Source: Coriaria nepalensis
Taxonomy: Eukaryota > Streptophyta > Magnoliopsida > Cucurbitales > Coriariaceae
Reading direction: 5' to 3'
DNA: 64,000 nucleotides
Assembly: GCA_027186245.1 (NCBI GenBank)
Contig: CP114481.1
Coordinates: forward strand, 28,737,501 to 28,801,500
Below are positions 10,684 through 23,860 of the stretch, piece after piece. The number at the start of each line of letters is the position of its first letter. Within the stretch, counting starts at the first letter, position 1. The notes below the pieces were generated by a model. It had not been told where the DNA came from. It did no database searches and was given only the letters and a program-made list of their open reading frames with translations. The translations under genes and the position numbers were made by a program.

Positions 10684-12384
10684 GAATTCGTTCGAATTGC
10701 TTCGAAATATGTTATTGACTTGAAATGACTCATTCAAATGAATTTAAGGTTAAACTAATGCACACTTTCCTTGCAATGATCATTTGAAAGTTATGCACGA
10801 AAGTTCTTTTTGAAGTGTAAATATAGAATTCGTTCGAATTGCTTTGAGAAAAGATATTGACTTCAAATCACTCATTGAAATGATTTTAAGGTTAAACGAA
10901 TGCACACTTTCCTTGCATTAACCATTTCCATGTTTTGCACAAAACTTTTGTCGAAGTTCGAAAATAAAATTCATTCGAATTGCTTTGAAATATGTTATTG
11001 ACTTGAAATGACTAATTCAAATGATTTTAAGGTAAACTAATGCACACTTTCCTTGCATTGTACATTTGCACGTTATGCACAAAACTTGTGCTTGTAGTGC
11101 AAAAATAGAATTCATTCGAATTGCTTTGAAATAAGTTTTTGAGTTGAAATCACTCATTGAAATGATTTTAAGGTTAAACAAATGCACACTTTTTCGTACG
11201 TTGATCATTTGCATGATATGCACAAAACTTGTGTTTTAAGTGCGAAAATTGAATTCGTTCGAATTGCATTGAAATAAGTTATTGACTTAATATGACTCAT
11301 TCAAATGATTTTAAGGTTAAACTAATGCACACTTTCCTTGCAATGATCATTTGAAAGTTATGCACGAAACTTCTTTTTGAAGTGTAAATATAGAATTGTT
11401 CGAATTGCTTCGAAAAAAGATATTGACTTGAAATCACTCATTGAAATGATTTTAAGGTTAAACAAATGCACACTTTCCTTGCAATAATCATTTGCAAGTT
11501 ATGTACAAAACTTGTGTTGAAGTGCGAAAATAGAATTCATTCGAATTGCTTTGAAATATGTTATTGACTTGAAAAGACTAATTCAAATAATTTTAAGGTA
11601 AACTAATGCACGCTTTCCTGGCATTGATCATTTGCACGTTATGCACAACACTTGTGCTTGTAGTGCAAAAATAGAATTCATTCGAATTGCTTTGAAATAA
11701 GTTTTTGAGTTGAAATCACTCATTGAAATGATTTTAAGGTTAAACAAATGCACACTTTTTCGTACATTGATCATTTGAATGATATGCACAAAACATGTGT
11801 TTTAAGTGCGAAAATAGAATTCGTTCGAATTGCATTGAAATAAGTTATTGACTTAATATGACTCATTCAAATGATTTTAAGGTTAAACTAATGCACACTT
11901 TCCTTGCAATGATCATTTGAAAGTTATGCACGAAAATTCTGTTTGAAGTTTGAAAATAGAATTCGATTGAATTGCTTTGAAATAAGATATTGACTTGAAA
12001 TCACTCATTGAAACGATTTTAAGGTAAAACGAATGCACACTTTTCTTGCGTTGCTCATTTGCAAGTTATGTAAAAAACTAGTGTTTGAAGTGCGAAAATA
12101 GAATTCGTTCGAATTGCTTCACAATAAATTATTGACTTGAAATGACTCATTCAAATGATTTGAAGGTTAAACGAATGCACTCTTTCCTTGCATTTATCAT
12201 TTGCAAGTTATGCACAAAACTTGGTTTTGAAGTGCGAAAATAGAAATTTTTCGAATTGCTTTGAAATAAGTTATTGACTTGAAATGACTCATTGAAATGA
12301 TTTTAAGGTTAAACAAATACACACTTTCCTTGCAATGATCACTTGAAAGTTATGCACTAAACTTGCGTTTGAAGTGCGAAAATA
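10684..12384 (+). repeat. HOR unit 10: 12-mer
   Basis: The unit is 1,701 bp in the order A-B-C-D-E/A-B-C-D-E-F-G-H, an 8-mer plus one 567-bp cassette. The second B starts with a shortened GAATTGTTCG. Units 9 and 10 together (2,969 bp) parallel the later 20-mer super-unit, but with I retained. Confidence 0.8.
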
Positions 12385-15223
12385 GAATTCGTTCGAATTG
12401 CTTTGAAATAAGTTATTGACTTGAAATAACTCATTAAAATGATTTTAAGGTTAAACTAATGCACACTTTCCTTGCAATGATCATTTGAAAGTTATGCACG
12501 AAACTTCTTTTTGTAGTGTAAATATAGAATTCGTTCGAATTGCTTTGAAAAAAGATATTGACTTGAAATCACTCATTGAAATGATTTTAAGGTTAAATGA
12601 ATGCACACTTTCCTTGCATTAATCATTTGCAAGTTATGCACAAAACTTGTGTTGAAGTACGAAAATAGAATTCATTCGAATTGCTTTGAAATATGTTATT
12701 GACTTGAAATGACTAATTCAAATGATTTTAAGGTAAACTAATGCACACTTTCCTGGCATTGATCATTTGCACGTTATGCACAACACTTGTGCTTGTAGTG
12801 CAAAAATAGAATTCATTCGAATTGCTTTCAAATAAGTTTTTGACTTGAAATCACTCACTGAAATGATTTTAAGATTAAACAAATGCACACTTTTTCGTAC
12901 ATTGATCATTTGCATGATATGCACAAAACATGTGTTTTAAGTGCGAAAATAGAATTCGTTCGAATTGCATTGAAATAAGTTATTGACTTAATATGACTCA
13001 TTGAAATGATTTTAAGGTTAAACTAATGCACACTTTCCTTGCAATGATCATTTGAAAGTTATGCACGAAACTTCTGTTTGAAGTGTGAAAATAGAATTCG
13101 ATTGAATTGCTTTGAAATAAGATATTGACTTGAAATCACTCATTGAAATGATTTTCAGGTAAAACGAATGCACACTTTTCTTGCATTGCTCATTTGCAAG
13201 TTATGTAAAAAACTAGTGTTTGAAGTGCGAAAATAGAATTAGTTCGAATTGCTTCAGAATAAATTATTGACTTGAAATGACTCATTCAAATGATTTTAAG
13301 GTTAAACGAATGCACTCTTTTCTTGCATTTATCATTTGCAAGTTATGCACAAAACTTGGTTTTGAAGTGCGAAAATAGAATTTTTTCGAATTGCTTTGAA
13401 ATAAGTTATTGACGTGAAATGACTCATTGAAATGATTTTAAGGTTAAACAAATACACACTTTCCTTGCAATGATCACTTGAAAGTTATGCACTAAACTTG
13501 CGTTTGAAGTGCGAAAATAGAATTCGTTCGAATTGCTTTGAAATAAGTTATTGACTTGAAATAACTCATTAAAATGATTTTAAGGTTAAACTAATGCACA
13601 CTTTCCTTGCAATGATCATTTGAAAGTTATGCACGAAACTTCTTTTTGAAGCGTAAATATAGAATTCGTTCGAATTGCTTTGAAAAAAGATATTGACTTG
13701 AAATCACTCATTGAAATGATTTTAAGGTTAAACGAATGCACACTTTCCTTGCATTAATCATTTGCAAGTTATGCACAAAACTTGTGTTGAAGCTCAAAAA
13801 TAGAATTAATTCGAGTTGCTTTGAAATATGTTATTGACTTGAAATGACTAATTCAAATAATTTTAAGGTAAACTAATGCACACTTTCCTGGCATTGATCA
13901 TTTGCACGTTATGCACAACACTTGTGCCTGTAGTGCAAAAATAGAATTCATTCGAATTGCTTTGAAATAAGTTTTTGAGTTGAAATCACTCATTGAAATG
14001 ATTTTAAGGTTAAACAAATGCACACTTTTTCGTACATTGATCATTTGCATGATATGCACAAAACTTGTGTGTTAAGTGCGAAAATAGAATTCATTCGAAT
14101 TGCATTGAAATAAGTTATTGACTTAATATGACTCATTCAAATGATTTTAAGGTTAAACGAATGCACACTTTCCTTGCAATGATCATTTGAAATTTATGCA
14201 TGAAACTTCTTTTTCAAGTGTAAATGTAGAATTCGTCCGAATTGCTTTGAAAAAAGATATTGACTTGTAATCACTTATTGAAATGATTTTCTGGTTAAAC
14301 GAATGCACACTTTCCTTGCATTTATAATTTGCAAGTTATGCACAAAACTTCTGTTGAAGTGCGAAAATAGAATTCATTAGAATTGCTTTGAAATATATGT
14401 TATTGAGTTGAAATGACTAATTCAAATGATTTTAAGGTAAACTAATGCACACTTTCCTGGCATTGATCATTTGCACGTTATGCACAACACTTGTGCTTGT
14501 AGTGCAAAAATAGAATTCATTCGAATTGCTTTCAAATAAGTTTTTGACTTGAAATCACTCATTGAAATGATTTTAAGGTTAAACAAATGCACACATTTTC
14601 GTACATTGATCATTTGCATGATATGCACAAAACATGTGTTTTAAGTGCGAAAATAGAATTCGTTCGAATTGCATTGAAATAAGTTATTGACTTAATATGA
14701 CTCATTCAAATGATTTTAAGGTTAAAGTAATGCACACTTTCCTTGCAATGATCATTTGAAAGTTATGCACGAAACTTCTGTTTGAAGTGTGAAAATAGAA
14801 TTCGATTGAATTGCTTTGAAATAAGATACTGACTTGAAATCACTCATTGAAACGATTTTCAGGTAAAACGAATGCACACTTTTCTTGCATTGCTCATTTG
14901 CAAGTTATGTAAAAAACTAGTGTTTGAAGTGCGAAAATAGAATTCGTTCGAATTGCTTCACAATAAATTATTGACTTGAAATGACTCATTCAAATGATTT
15001 GAAGGTTAAACGAATGCACTCTTTCCTTGCATTTATCATTTGCAAGTTATGCACAAAACTTGGTTTTGAAGTGCGAAAATAGAAATTTTTCGAATTGCTT
15101 TGAAATAAGTTATTGACTTGAAATGACTCATTGAAATGATTTTAAGGTTAAACAAATACACACTTTCCTTGCAATGATCACTTGAAAGTTATGCACTAAA
15201 CTTGCGTTTGAAGTGCGAAAATA
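12385..15223 (+). repeat. 20-mer super-unit, copy 1 (8-mer + 12-mer)
   Basis: The 2,839 bp consist of an 8-mer (12385-13519) and a 12-mer (13520-15223). Private variants of this copy, such as CTCACTGAAATG, GTGTGTTAAGTGCG, GAATTCGTCCG and CATTTATAATTTGCAAG, all recur exactly 2,839 bp downstream. Sampled stretches of the two copies look nearly identical. Confidence 0.88.
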
Positions 15224-18062
15224 GAATTCGTTCGAATTGCTTTGAAATAAGTTATTGACTTGAAATAACTCATTAAAATGATTTTAAGGTTAAACTAATG
15301 CACACTTTCCTTGCAATGATCATTTGAAAGTTATGCACGAAACTTCTTTTTGTAGTGTAAATATAGAATTCGTTCGAATTGCTTTGAAAAAAGATATTGA
15401 CTTGAAATCACTCATTGAAATGATTTTAAGGTTAAATGAATGCACACTTTCCTTGCATTAATCATTTGCAAGTTATGCACAAAACTTGTGTTGAAGTACG
15501 AAAATAGAATTCATTCGAATTGCTTTGAAATATGTTATTGACTTGAAATGACTAATTCAAATGATTTTAAGGTAAACTAATGCACACTTTCCTGGCATTG
15601 ATCATTTGCACGTTATGCACAACACTTGTGCTTGTAGTGCAAAAATAGAATTCATTCGAATTGCTTTCAAATAAGTTTTTGACTTGAAATCACTCACTGA
15701 AATGATTTTAAGATTAAACAAATGCACACTTTTTCGTACATTGATCATTTGCATGATATGCACAAAACATGTGTTTTAAGTGCGAAAATAGAATTCGTTC
15801 GAATTGCATTGAAATAAGTTATTGACTTAATATGACTCATTGAAATGATTTTAAGGTTAAACTAATGCACACTTTCCTTGCAATGATCATTTGAAAGTTA
15901 TGCACGAAACTTCTGTTTGAAGTGTGAAAATAGAATTCGATTGAATTGCTTTGAAATAAGATATTGACTTGAAATCACTCATTGAAATGATTTTCAGGTA
16001 AAACGAATGCACACTTTTCTTGCATTGCTCATTTGCAAGTTATGTAAAAAACTAGTGTTTGAAGTGCGAAAATAGAATTAGTTCGAATTGCTTCAGAATA
16101 AATTATTGACTTGAAATGACTCATTCAAATGATTTTAAGGTTAAACGAATGCACTCTTTTCTTGCATTTATCATTTGCAAGTTATGCACAAAACTTGGTT
16201 TTGAAGTGCGAAAATAGAATTTTTTCGAATTGCTTTGAAATAAGTTATTGACGTGAAATGACTCATTGAAATGATTTTAAGGTTAAACAAATACACACTT
16301 TCCTTGCAATGATCACTTGAAAGTTATGCACTAAACTTGCGTTTGAAGTGCGAAAATAGAATTCGTTCGAATTGCTTTGAAATAAGTTATTGACTTGAAA
16401 TAACTCATTAAAATGATTTTAAGGTTAAACTAATGCACACTTTCCTTGCAATGATCATTTGAAAGTTATGCACGAAACTTCTTTTTGAAGCGTAAATATA
16501 GAATTCGTTCGAATTGCTTTGAAAAAAGATATTGACTTGAAATCACTCATTGAAATGATTTTAAGGTTAAACGAATGCACACTTTCCTTGCATTAATCAT
16601 TTGCAAGTTATGCACAAAACTTGTGTTGAAGCTCAAAAATAGAATTAATTCGAGTTGCTTTGAAATATGTTATTGACTTGAAATGACTAATTCAAATAAT
16701 TTTAAGGTAAACTAATGCACACTTTCCTGGCATTGATCATTTGCACGTTATGCACAACACTTGTGCCTGTAGTGCAAAAATAGAATTCATTCGAATTGCT
16801 TTGAAATAAGTTTTTGAGTTGAAATCACTCATTGAAATGATTTTAAGGTTAAACAAATGCACACTTTTTCGTACATTGATCATTTGCATGATATGCACAA
16901 AACTTGTGTGTTAAGTGCGAAAATAGAATTCATTCGAATTGCATTGAAATAAGTTATTGACTTAATATGACTCATTCAAATGATTTTAAGGTTAAACGAA
17001 TGCACACTTTCCTTGCAATGATCATTTGAAATTTATGCATGAAACTTCTTTTTCAAGTGTAAATGTAGAATTCGTCCGAATTGCTTTGAAAAAAGATATT
17101 GACTTGTAATCACTTATTGAAATGATTTTCTGGTTAAACGAATGCACACTTTCCTTGCATTTATAATTTGCAAGTTATGCACAAAACTTCTGTTGAAGTG
17201 CGAAAATAGAATTCATTAGAATTGCTTTGAAATATATGTTATTGAGTTGAAATGACTAATTCAAATGATTTTAAGGTAAACTAATGCACACTTTCCTGGC
17301 ATTGATCATTTGCACGTTATGCACAACACTTGTGCTTGTAGTGCAAAAATAGAATTCATTCGAATTGCTTTCAAATAAGTTTTTGACTTGAAATCACTCA
17401 TTGAAATGATTTTAAGGTTAAACAAATGCACACATTTTCGTACATTGATCATTTGCATGATATGCACAAAACATGTGTTTTAAGTGCGAAAATAGAATTC
17501 GTTCGAATTGCATTGAAATAAGTTATTGACTTAATATGACTCATTCAAATGATTTTAAGGTTAAAGTAATGCACACTTTCCTTGCAATGATCATTTGAAA
17601 GTTATGCACGAAACTTCTGTTTGAAGTGTGAAAATAGAATTCGATTGAATTGCTTTGAAATAAGATACTGACTTGAAATCACTCATTGAAACGATTTTCA
17701 GGTAAAACGAATGCACACTTTTCTTGCATTGCTCATTTGCAAGTTATGTAAAAAACTAGTGTTTGAAGTGCGAAAATAGAATTCGTTCGAATTGCTTCAC
17801 AATAAATTATTGACTTGAAATGACTCATTCAAATGATTTGAAGGTTAAACGAATGCACTCTTTCCTTGCATTTATCATTTGCAAGTTATGCACAAAACTT
17901 GGTTTTGAAGTGCGAAAATAGAAATTTTTCGAATTGCTTGGAAATAAGTTATTGACTTGAAATGACTCATTGAAATGATTTTAAGGTTAAACAAATACAC
18001 ACTTTCCTTGCAATGATCACTTGAAAGTTATGCACTAAACTTGCGTTTGAAGTGCGAAAATA
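15224..18062 (+). repeat. 20-mer super-unit, copy 2 (8-mer + 12-mer)
   Basis: This is a near-perfect tandem copy of the preceding 2,839 bp, with its 8-mer at 15224-16358 and 12-mer at 16359-18062. A few hundred bases after 18063 still resemble a third copy, with changes such as TTTTAAAGTT and CTTTTCGTAG. The relationship then breaks down. Confidence 0.88.
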
Positions 18063-20607
18063 GAATTCGTTCGAATTGCTTTGAAATAAGTTATTGACTT
18101 GAAATAACTCATTAAAATGATTTTAAAGTTAAACTAATGCACACTTTCCTTGCAATGATCATTTGAAAGTTATGCACGAAACTTCTTTTCGTAGTGTAAA
18201 TATAGAATTCGTTCGAATTGCTTTGAAAAAAGATATTGACTTGAAATCACTCATTGAAAAGATTTTAAGGTTAAACGAATGCACACTTTCCTTGCATTAA
18301 TCATTTGCAAGTTATGCACAAAACTTGTGTTGAAGTGCGAAAATAGAATTCATTCGAATTGCTTTGAAATATGTTATTGACTTGAAATGACTAATTCAAA
18401 TGATTTTAAGGTAAACTAATGCACACTTTCCTGGCATTGATCATTTGCACGTTATGCACAACACTTGTGTTTGTAGTGCAAAAATAGAATTCATTCTAAT
18501 TGCTTTGAAATAAGTTTTTGAGTTGAAATCACTCATTGAAAAGATTTTAAGGTTAAACAAATGCACACTTTTTCGTACATTGATCATTTGAATGATATGC
18601 ACAAAACATGTGTTTTAAGTGCGAAAATAGAATTCGTTCGAATTGCATTGAAATAAGTTATTGACTTAATATGACTCATTCAAATGATTTTAAGGTTAAA
18701 CTAATGCACACTTTCCTTGCAATGATCATTTGAAAGTTATGCACGAAACTTCTGTTTGAAGTGTGAAAATAGAATTCATTCGAATTGCTTTGAAATAAGT
18801 TTTTGAGTTGAAATCACTCATTGAAATGATTTTAAGGTTAAACAAATGCACACTTTTTCGTACATTGATCATTTGCATGATATGCACAAAACATGTGTTT
18901 TAAGTGCGAAAATAGAATTCGTTCGAATTGCCTTGAAATAAGTTATTGACTTAATATGACTCATTCAAATGATTTTAAGGTTAAACTAATGCACACTGTC
19001 CTTGCAATGATCATTTGAAAGTTATGCACGAAACTTCTTTTTCAAGTGTAAATGTAGAATGCATTCGAATTGCTTTGAAAAAAGATATTGACTTGAAATC
19101 ACTGATTGAAATGATTTTCAGGTTAAACGAATGCACACTTTCCTTGCATTAATCATTTGCAAGTTATGCACAAAACTTGTGTTGAAGTGCGAAAATAGAA
19201 TTCATTCGAATTGCTTTGAAATATGTTATTCACTTGAAATGACTAATTCAAATGATTTTAAGGTAAACTAATGCACACTTTCCTTGCATTGATCATTTGC
19301 ACGTTATGCACAAAACTTGTGCTTGTAGTGCAGAAATAGAATTCATTCGAATTGCTTTGAAATAAGTTTTTGACTTGAAATCACTCATTGAAATGATTTT
19401 AAGGTTAAACAAATGCACACTTTTTCGTACATTGATCATTTGCGTGATATGCACAAAACATGTGTTTTAAGTGCGAAAATAGAATTCGTTCGAATAGCAT
19501 TTAAATAAGGTATTGACTTAATATGACTCATTCAAATGATTTTAAGATTAAACTAATGCACACTTTCCTTGCAATGATCATTTGAAAGTTATGCACGAAA
19601 CTTCTGTTTGAAGTGTGAAAATAGAATTCGTTTGAATTGCTTTGAAATAAGATATTGACTAGAAATCACTCATTGAAATGATTTTAACGTTAAACGAATG
19701 CACAGTTTCCTTGCATTAATTATTTGCAAGTTATGCACAAAACTTGTGTTGAAGTTCAAAAATAGAATTAATTCGAGTTGCTTTGAAATATGTTATTGAC
19801 TTGAAATGACTAATTCAAATGATTTTAAGGTAAACTAATGCACACTTTCCTTGCATTGTTCATTAGCACGTTATGCACAAAACTTGTGCTTGTAGTGCAA
19901 AAATAGAATTCATTCGAATTGCTTTGAAATAAGTTTTTGAGTTGAAATCACTCATTGAAATGATTTTAAGGTTAAACAAATGCACACTTTTTCGTACATT
20001 GATCATTTGCATGATATGCACAAAACTTGTGTTTTAAGTGCGAAAATAGAATTCGTTCGAATTGCATTGAAATAAGTTATTGACTTAATATGACTCATTC
20101 AAATGAATTTAAGGTTAAACTAATGCACACTTTCCTTGCAATGATCATTTGAAAGTTATGCACGAAACTTCTTTTTGAAGTGTAAATGTAGAATTCGTTC
20201 GAATTGCTTTGAAAAAAGATATTGACTGGAAATCACTCATTGAAATGATTTTAAGGTTAAACGAATGCACACTTTCCTTGCATTAATCATTTGCAAGTTA
20301 TGCACAAAACTTGTGTTTGAAGTGCGAGCGTCCGAATCTCTTTGGAATAAATTATTGACTTCAAATGACTCGTTAAAATGATTTTATGGTTAAACTAATG
20401 CACCCTTTTGTGGCATTGATCTTTTGCAAGTTATGCAGAAAACTTGGTTTTGAAGTGCGAAAATAGAATTCTTTCGAATTGCTTTGAAATAAGTTATTGA
20501 CTTGAAATGAGTCATTGGAATGATTTTAAGGTTAAACAAATACACACTTTCCTTGCAATGATCACTTGAAAGTTATGCACTAAACTTGCGTTTGAAGTGC
20601 GAAAATA
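18063..20607 (+). repeat. HOR unit: 18-mer with E-to-D and F/B junctions
   Basis: I read the order as A-B-C-D-E-D-E-B-C-D-E-F/B-C-D-E/A-B-I-H, 2,545 bp. At 18772 a true E is followed directly by D. The monomer starting near 19626 begins like F and ends like B. Near 20324 a B runs into I (GCGAGCGTCCGAATC). These irregular joins mark the change from zone 1 to zone 2. Confidence 0.7.
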
Positions 20608-21175
20608 GAATTCGTACGTATTGCTTCGAAATATGTTATTGACCTGAAATGACACATTCAAATGAATTTAAGGTTAAACTAATGCACACTTTCCTTGCAA
20701 TGATCATTTGAAAGTTATGCACGAAACTTCTTTTTGAAGTGTAAATATAGAATTCGTTCGAATTGCTTTGAAAAAAGATATTGACTTGAAATCACTCATT
20801 GAAATGATTTTCAGGTAAAACGAATGCACACTTTTCTTGCATTGCTCATTTGCAAGTTATGTAAAAAACTAGTGTTTGAAGTGCGAAAATAGAATTAGTT
20901 CGAATTGCTTCAGAATAAATTATTGACTTGAAATGACTCATTCAAATGATTTTAAGGTTAAACGAATGCACTCTTTTCTTGCATTTATCATTTGCAAGTT
21001 ATGCACAAAACTTGGTTTTGAAGTGCGAAAATAGAATTTTTTCGAATTGCTTTGAAATAAGTTATTGACTTGAAATGACTCATTGAAATGATTTTAAGGT
21101 TAAACAAATACACACTTTCCTTGCAATGATCACTTGAAAAATATGCACTAAACTTGCGTTTGAAGTGCGAAAATA
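20608..21175 (+). repeat. Short 4-mer unit A-B/F-G-H
   Basis: The unit is 568 bp. The second monomer starts as B (GAAAAAAGATATTG) and switches to F (GATTTTCAGGTAAAAC, then GTTATGTAAAAAACTAG). It has the length of the common four-monomer cassette but a different make-up. Confidence 0.72.
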
Positions 21176-23860
21176 GAATTCGTTCGAATTGCTTTGAAAT
21201 AAGTTATTGACTTGAAATAACTCATTAAAATGATTTTAAGGTTAAACTAATGCACACTTTCCTTGCAATGATCATTTGAAAGTTATGCACGAAACTTCTT
21301 TTTGAAGTGTAAATATAGAATTCGTTCGAATTGCTTTGAAAAAAGATATTGACTTGAAATCACTCATTGAAATGATTTTAAGGTTAAACAAATGCACACT
21401 TTCCTTGCATTAATCATTTGCAAGTTATGCACAAAACTTGTGTTGAAGTGCGAAAATAGAATTCATTCGAACTGCTTTGAAATATGTTATTGACTTGAAA
21501 TGACTAATTCAAATGATTTTAAGGTAAACTAATGCACACTTTCCTTGCATTGTTCATTAGCACGTTATGCACAAAACTTGTGCTTGTAGTGCAAAAATAG
21601 AATTCATTCGAATTGCTTTGAAATAAGTTTTTGAGTTGAAATCACTCATTAAAATGATTTTAAGGTTAAAAAAATGAACACTTTTTCGTACATTGATCAT
21701 TTGCATGATATGCACAAAACTTGTGTTTTAAGTGCGAAAATAGAATTCGTTCGAATTGCATTGAAATAAGTTATTGACTTAATATGACTCATTCAAATGA
21801 TTTTAAGGTTAAACTAATGCACACTTTCCTTCCAATGATCATTTGAAAGTCATGCACAAAACTTCTTTTTGAAGTGTAAATGTAGAATTTGTTCGAATTG
21901 CTTTGAAAAAAGATATTGACTAGAAATCACTCATTGAAATGATTTTAAGGTTAAACGAATGCACACTTTCCTTGCATTAATCATTTGCAAGTTATGCACA
22001 AAACTTGTGTTGAAGTGCGAAAATAGAATTCATTCGAATTGCTTTGAAATATGTTATTGACTTGGAATGACTAATTCAAATGATTTTAAGGTAAACTAAT
22101 GCACAATTTCCTTGCATTGTTCATTAGCACGTTATGCACAAAACTTGTGCTTGTAGTGCAAAAATAGAATTCATTCGAATTGCTTTGAAATAAGTTTTTG
22201 AGTTGAAATCACTCATTAAAATGATTTTAAGGTTAAAAAAATGCACACTTTTTCGTACATTGATCATTTGCATGATATGCACAAAACTTGTGTTTTAAGT
22301 GCGAAAATAGAATTCATTCGAACTGCTTTGAAATATGTTATTGACTTGAAATGACTAATTCAAATGATTTTAAGGTAAACTAATGTACACTTTCCTTGCA
22401 TTGTTCATTAGCACGTTATGCACAAAACTTGTGCTTGTAGTGCAAAAATAGAATTCATTCGAATTGCTTTGAAATAAGTTTTTGAGTTGAAATCACTCAT
22501 TGAAATGATTTTAAGGTTAAAAAAATGCACACTTCTTCGTACATTGATCATTTGCATGATATGCACAAAACTTGTGTTTTAAGTGCGAAAATAGAATTCG
22601 TTCGAATTGCATTGAAATAAGTTATTGACTTAATATGACTCATTCAAATGATTTTAAGGTTAAACTAATGCACACTTTCTTTGCAATGATCATTTGAAAG
22701 TCATGCACAAAACTTCTTTTTGAAGTGTAAATGTAGAATTCGTTTGAATTGCTTTGAAAAAAGATATTGACTTGAAATCACTGATTGAAATGATTTTAAG
22801 GTTAAACGAATGCACACTTTCCTTGCATTAATCATTTGCAAGTTATGCACAAAACTTGTGTTGAAGTGCGAAAATAGAATTCATTCGAATTGCTTTGAAA
22901 TATGTTATTGACTTGAAATGACTAATCAAATGATTTTAAGGTAAACTAATGTACACTTTCCTTGCATTGTTCATTAGGACGTTATGCACAAAACTTGTGC
23001 TTGTAGTGCAAAAATAAAATTCATTTGAATTGCTTTGAAATAAGTTTTTGACTTGAAATCACTTATTGAAATGATTTTAAGGATAAACAAATGCACACTC
23101 TTTTGTACATTGATCATTTGCATGATATGCACAAAACATGTGTTTTAAGTGCGAAAATAGAATTCGTTCGAATTACATTGAAATAAGTTATTGACTTAAT
23201 ATGACTCATTCAAATGATTTTAAGGTTAAACTAATGCACACTTTCCTTGCAATGATCATTTGAAAGTTATGCATGAAACTTCTGTTTAAAGTGTGAAAAT
23301 AGAATTCGTTTGAATTGCTTTGAAATAAGATATTGACTTGAAATCATTCATTGAAATGATTTTCAGGTTAAACGAATGCACACTTTTCTTGCATTGCCCA
23401 TTTGCAAGTTATGTAATAAACTTGTGCTTGAAGTGCGAAAATAGAATTCGTTCGAATTGCTTCAGAATAAATTATTGACTTGAAATGACTCATTCAAATG
23501 ATTTTAAGGTTAAACAAATGCACTCTTTCCTTGCATTGATCATTTCCAAGTTATGCACAAAACTTGTGTTTGAAGTGCGGAGGTTCGAATCGCTTTGGAA
23601 TAAATTATTGAGATCAAATGACTCATTGAAATGATTTTATGGCTAAACTAATGCACCCTTTTGTGGCATTGATCTTTTGCAAGTTATGCAGAAAACTTGG
23701 TTTTGAAGTGCGAAAATAGAATTCTTTCGATTTGCTTTGAAATAAGTTATTGACTTGAAATGACTCATTGAAATGATTTTAAGGTTAAACAAATACACAC
23801 TTTCCTTGCAATGATCACCTGAAAGTTATGCACTAAACTTGCGTTTGAAGTGCGAAAATA
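21176..23860 (+). repeat. HOR unit: 19-mer with an extra C-D pair
   Basis: The 2,685 bp fit A, cassettes of B-C-D-E/A, an extra C-D dimer, then E-F-G-I-H. Near 22308 a D is followed directly by C (GAATTCATTCGAACTGC), where E would be expected. From about 22.5 kb it matches the next units at 2,968 bp. Confidence 0.72.

Larger units (their letters stand above)
1..18062 (+). repeat. Zone 1: 8-, 9- and 12-mer higher-order repeats
   Basis: Monomer types A-B-C-D-E-F-G-(I)-H recur in fixed order. Unit boundaries, taken at the start of the A monomer after H, fall at 67, 1202, 1911, 3047, 4317, 9416, 10684, 12385, 13520, 15224, 16359 and 18063. Between 5443 and 9415 the H and A monomers are fused, so units there are counted from the H/A hybrid. 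Unit lengths cluster at about 709, 1,135, 1,269 and 1,702 bp. Confidence 0.85.
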
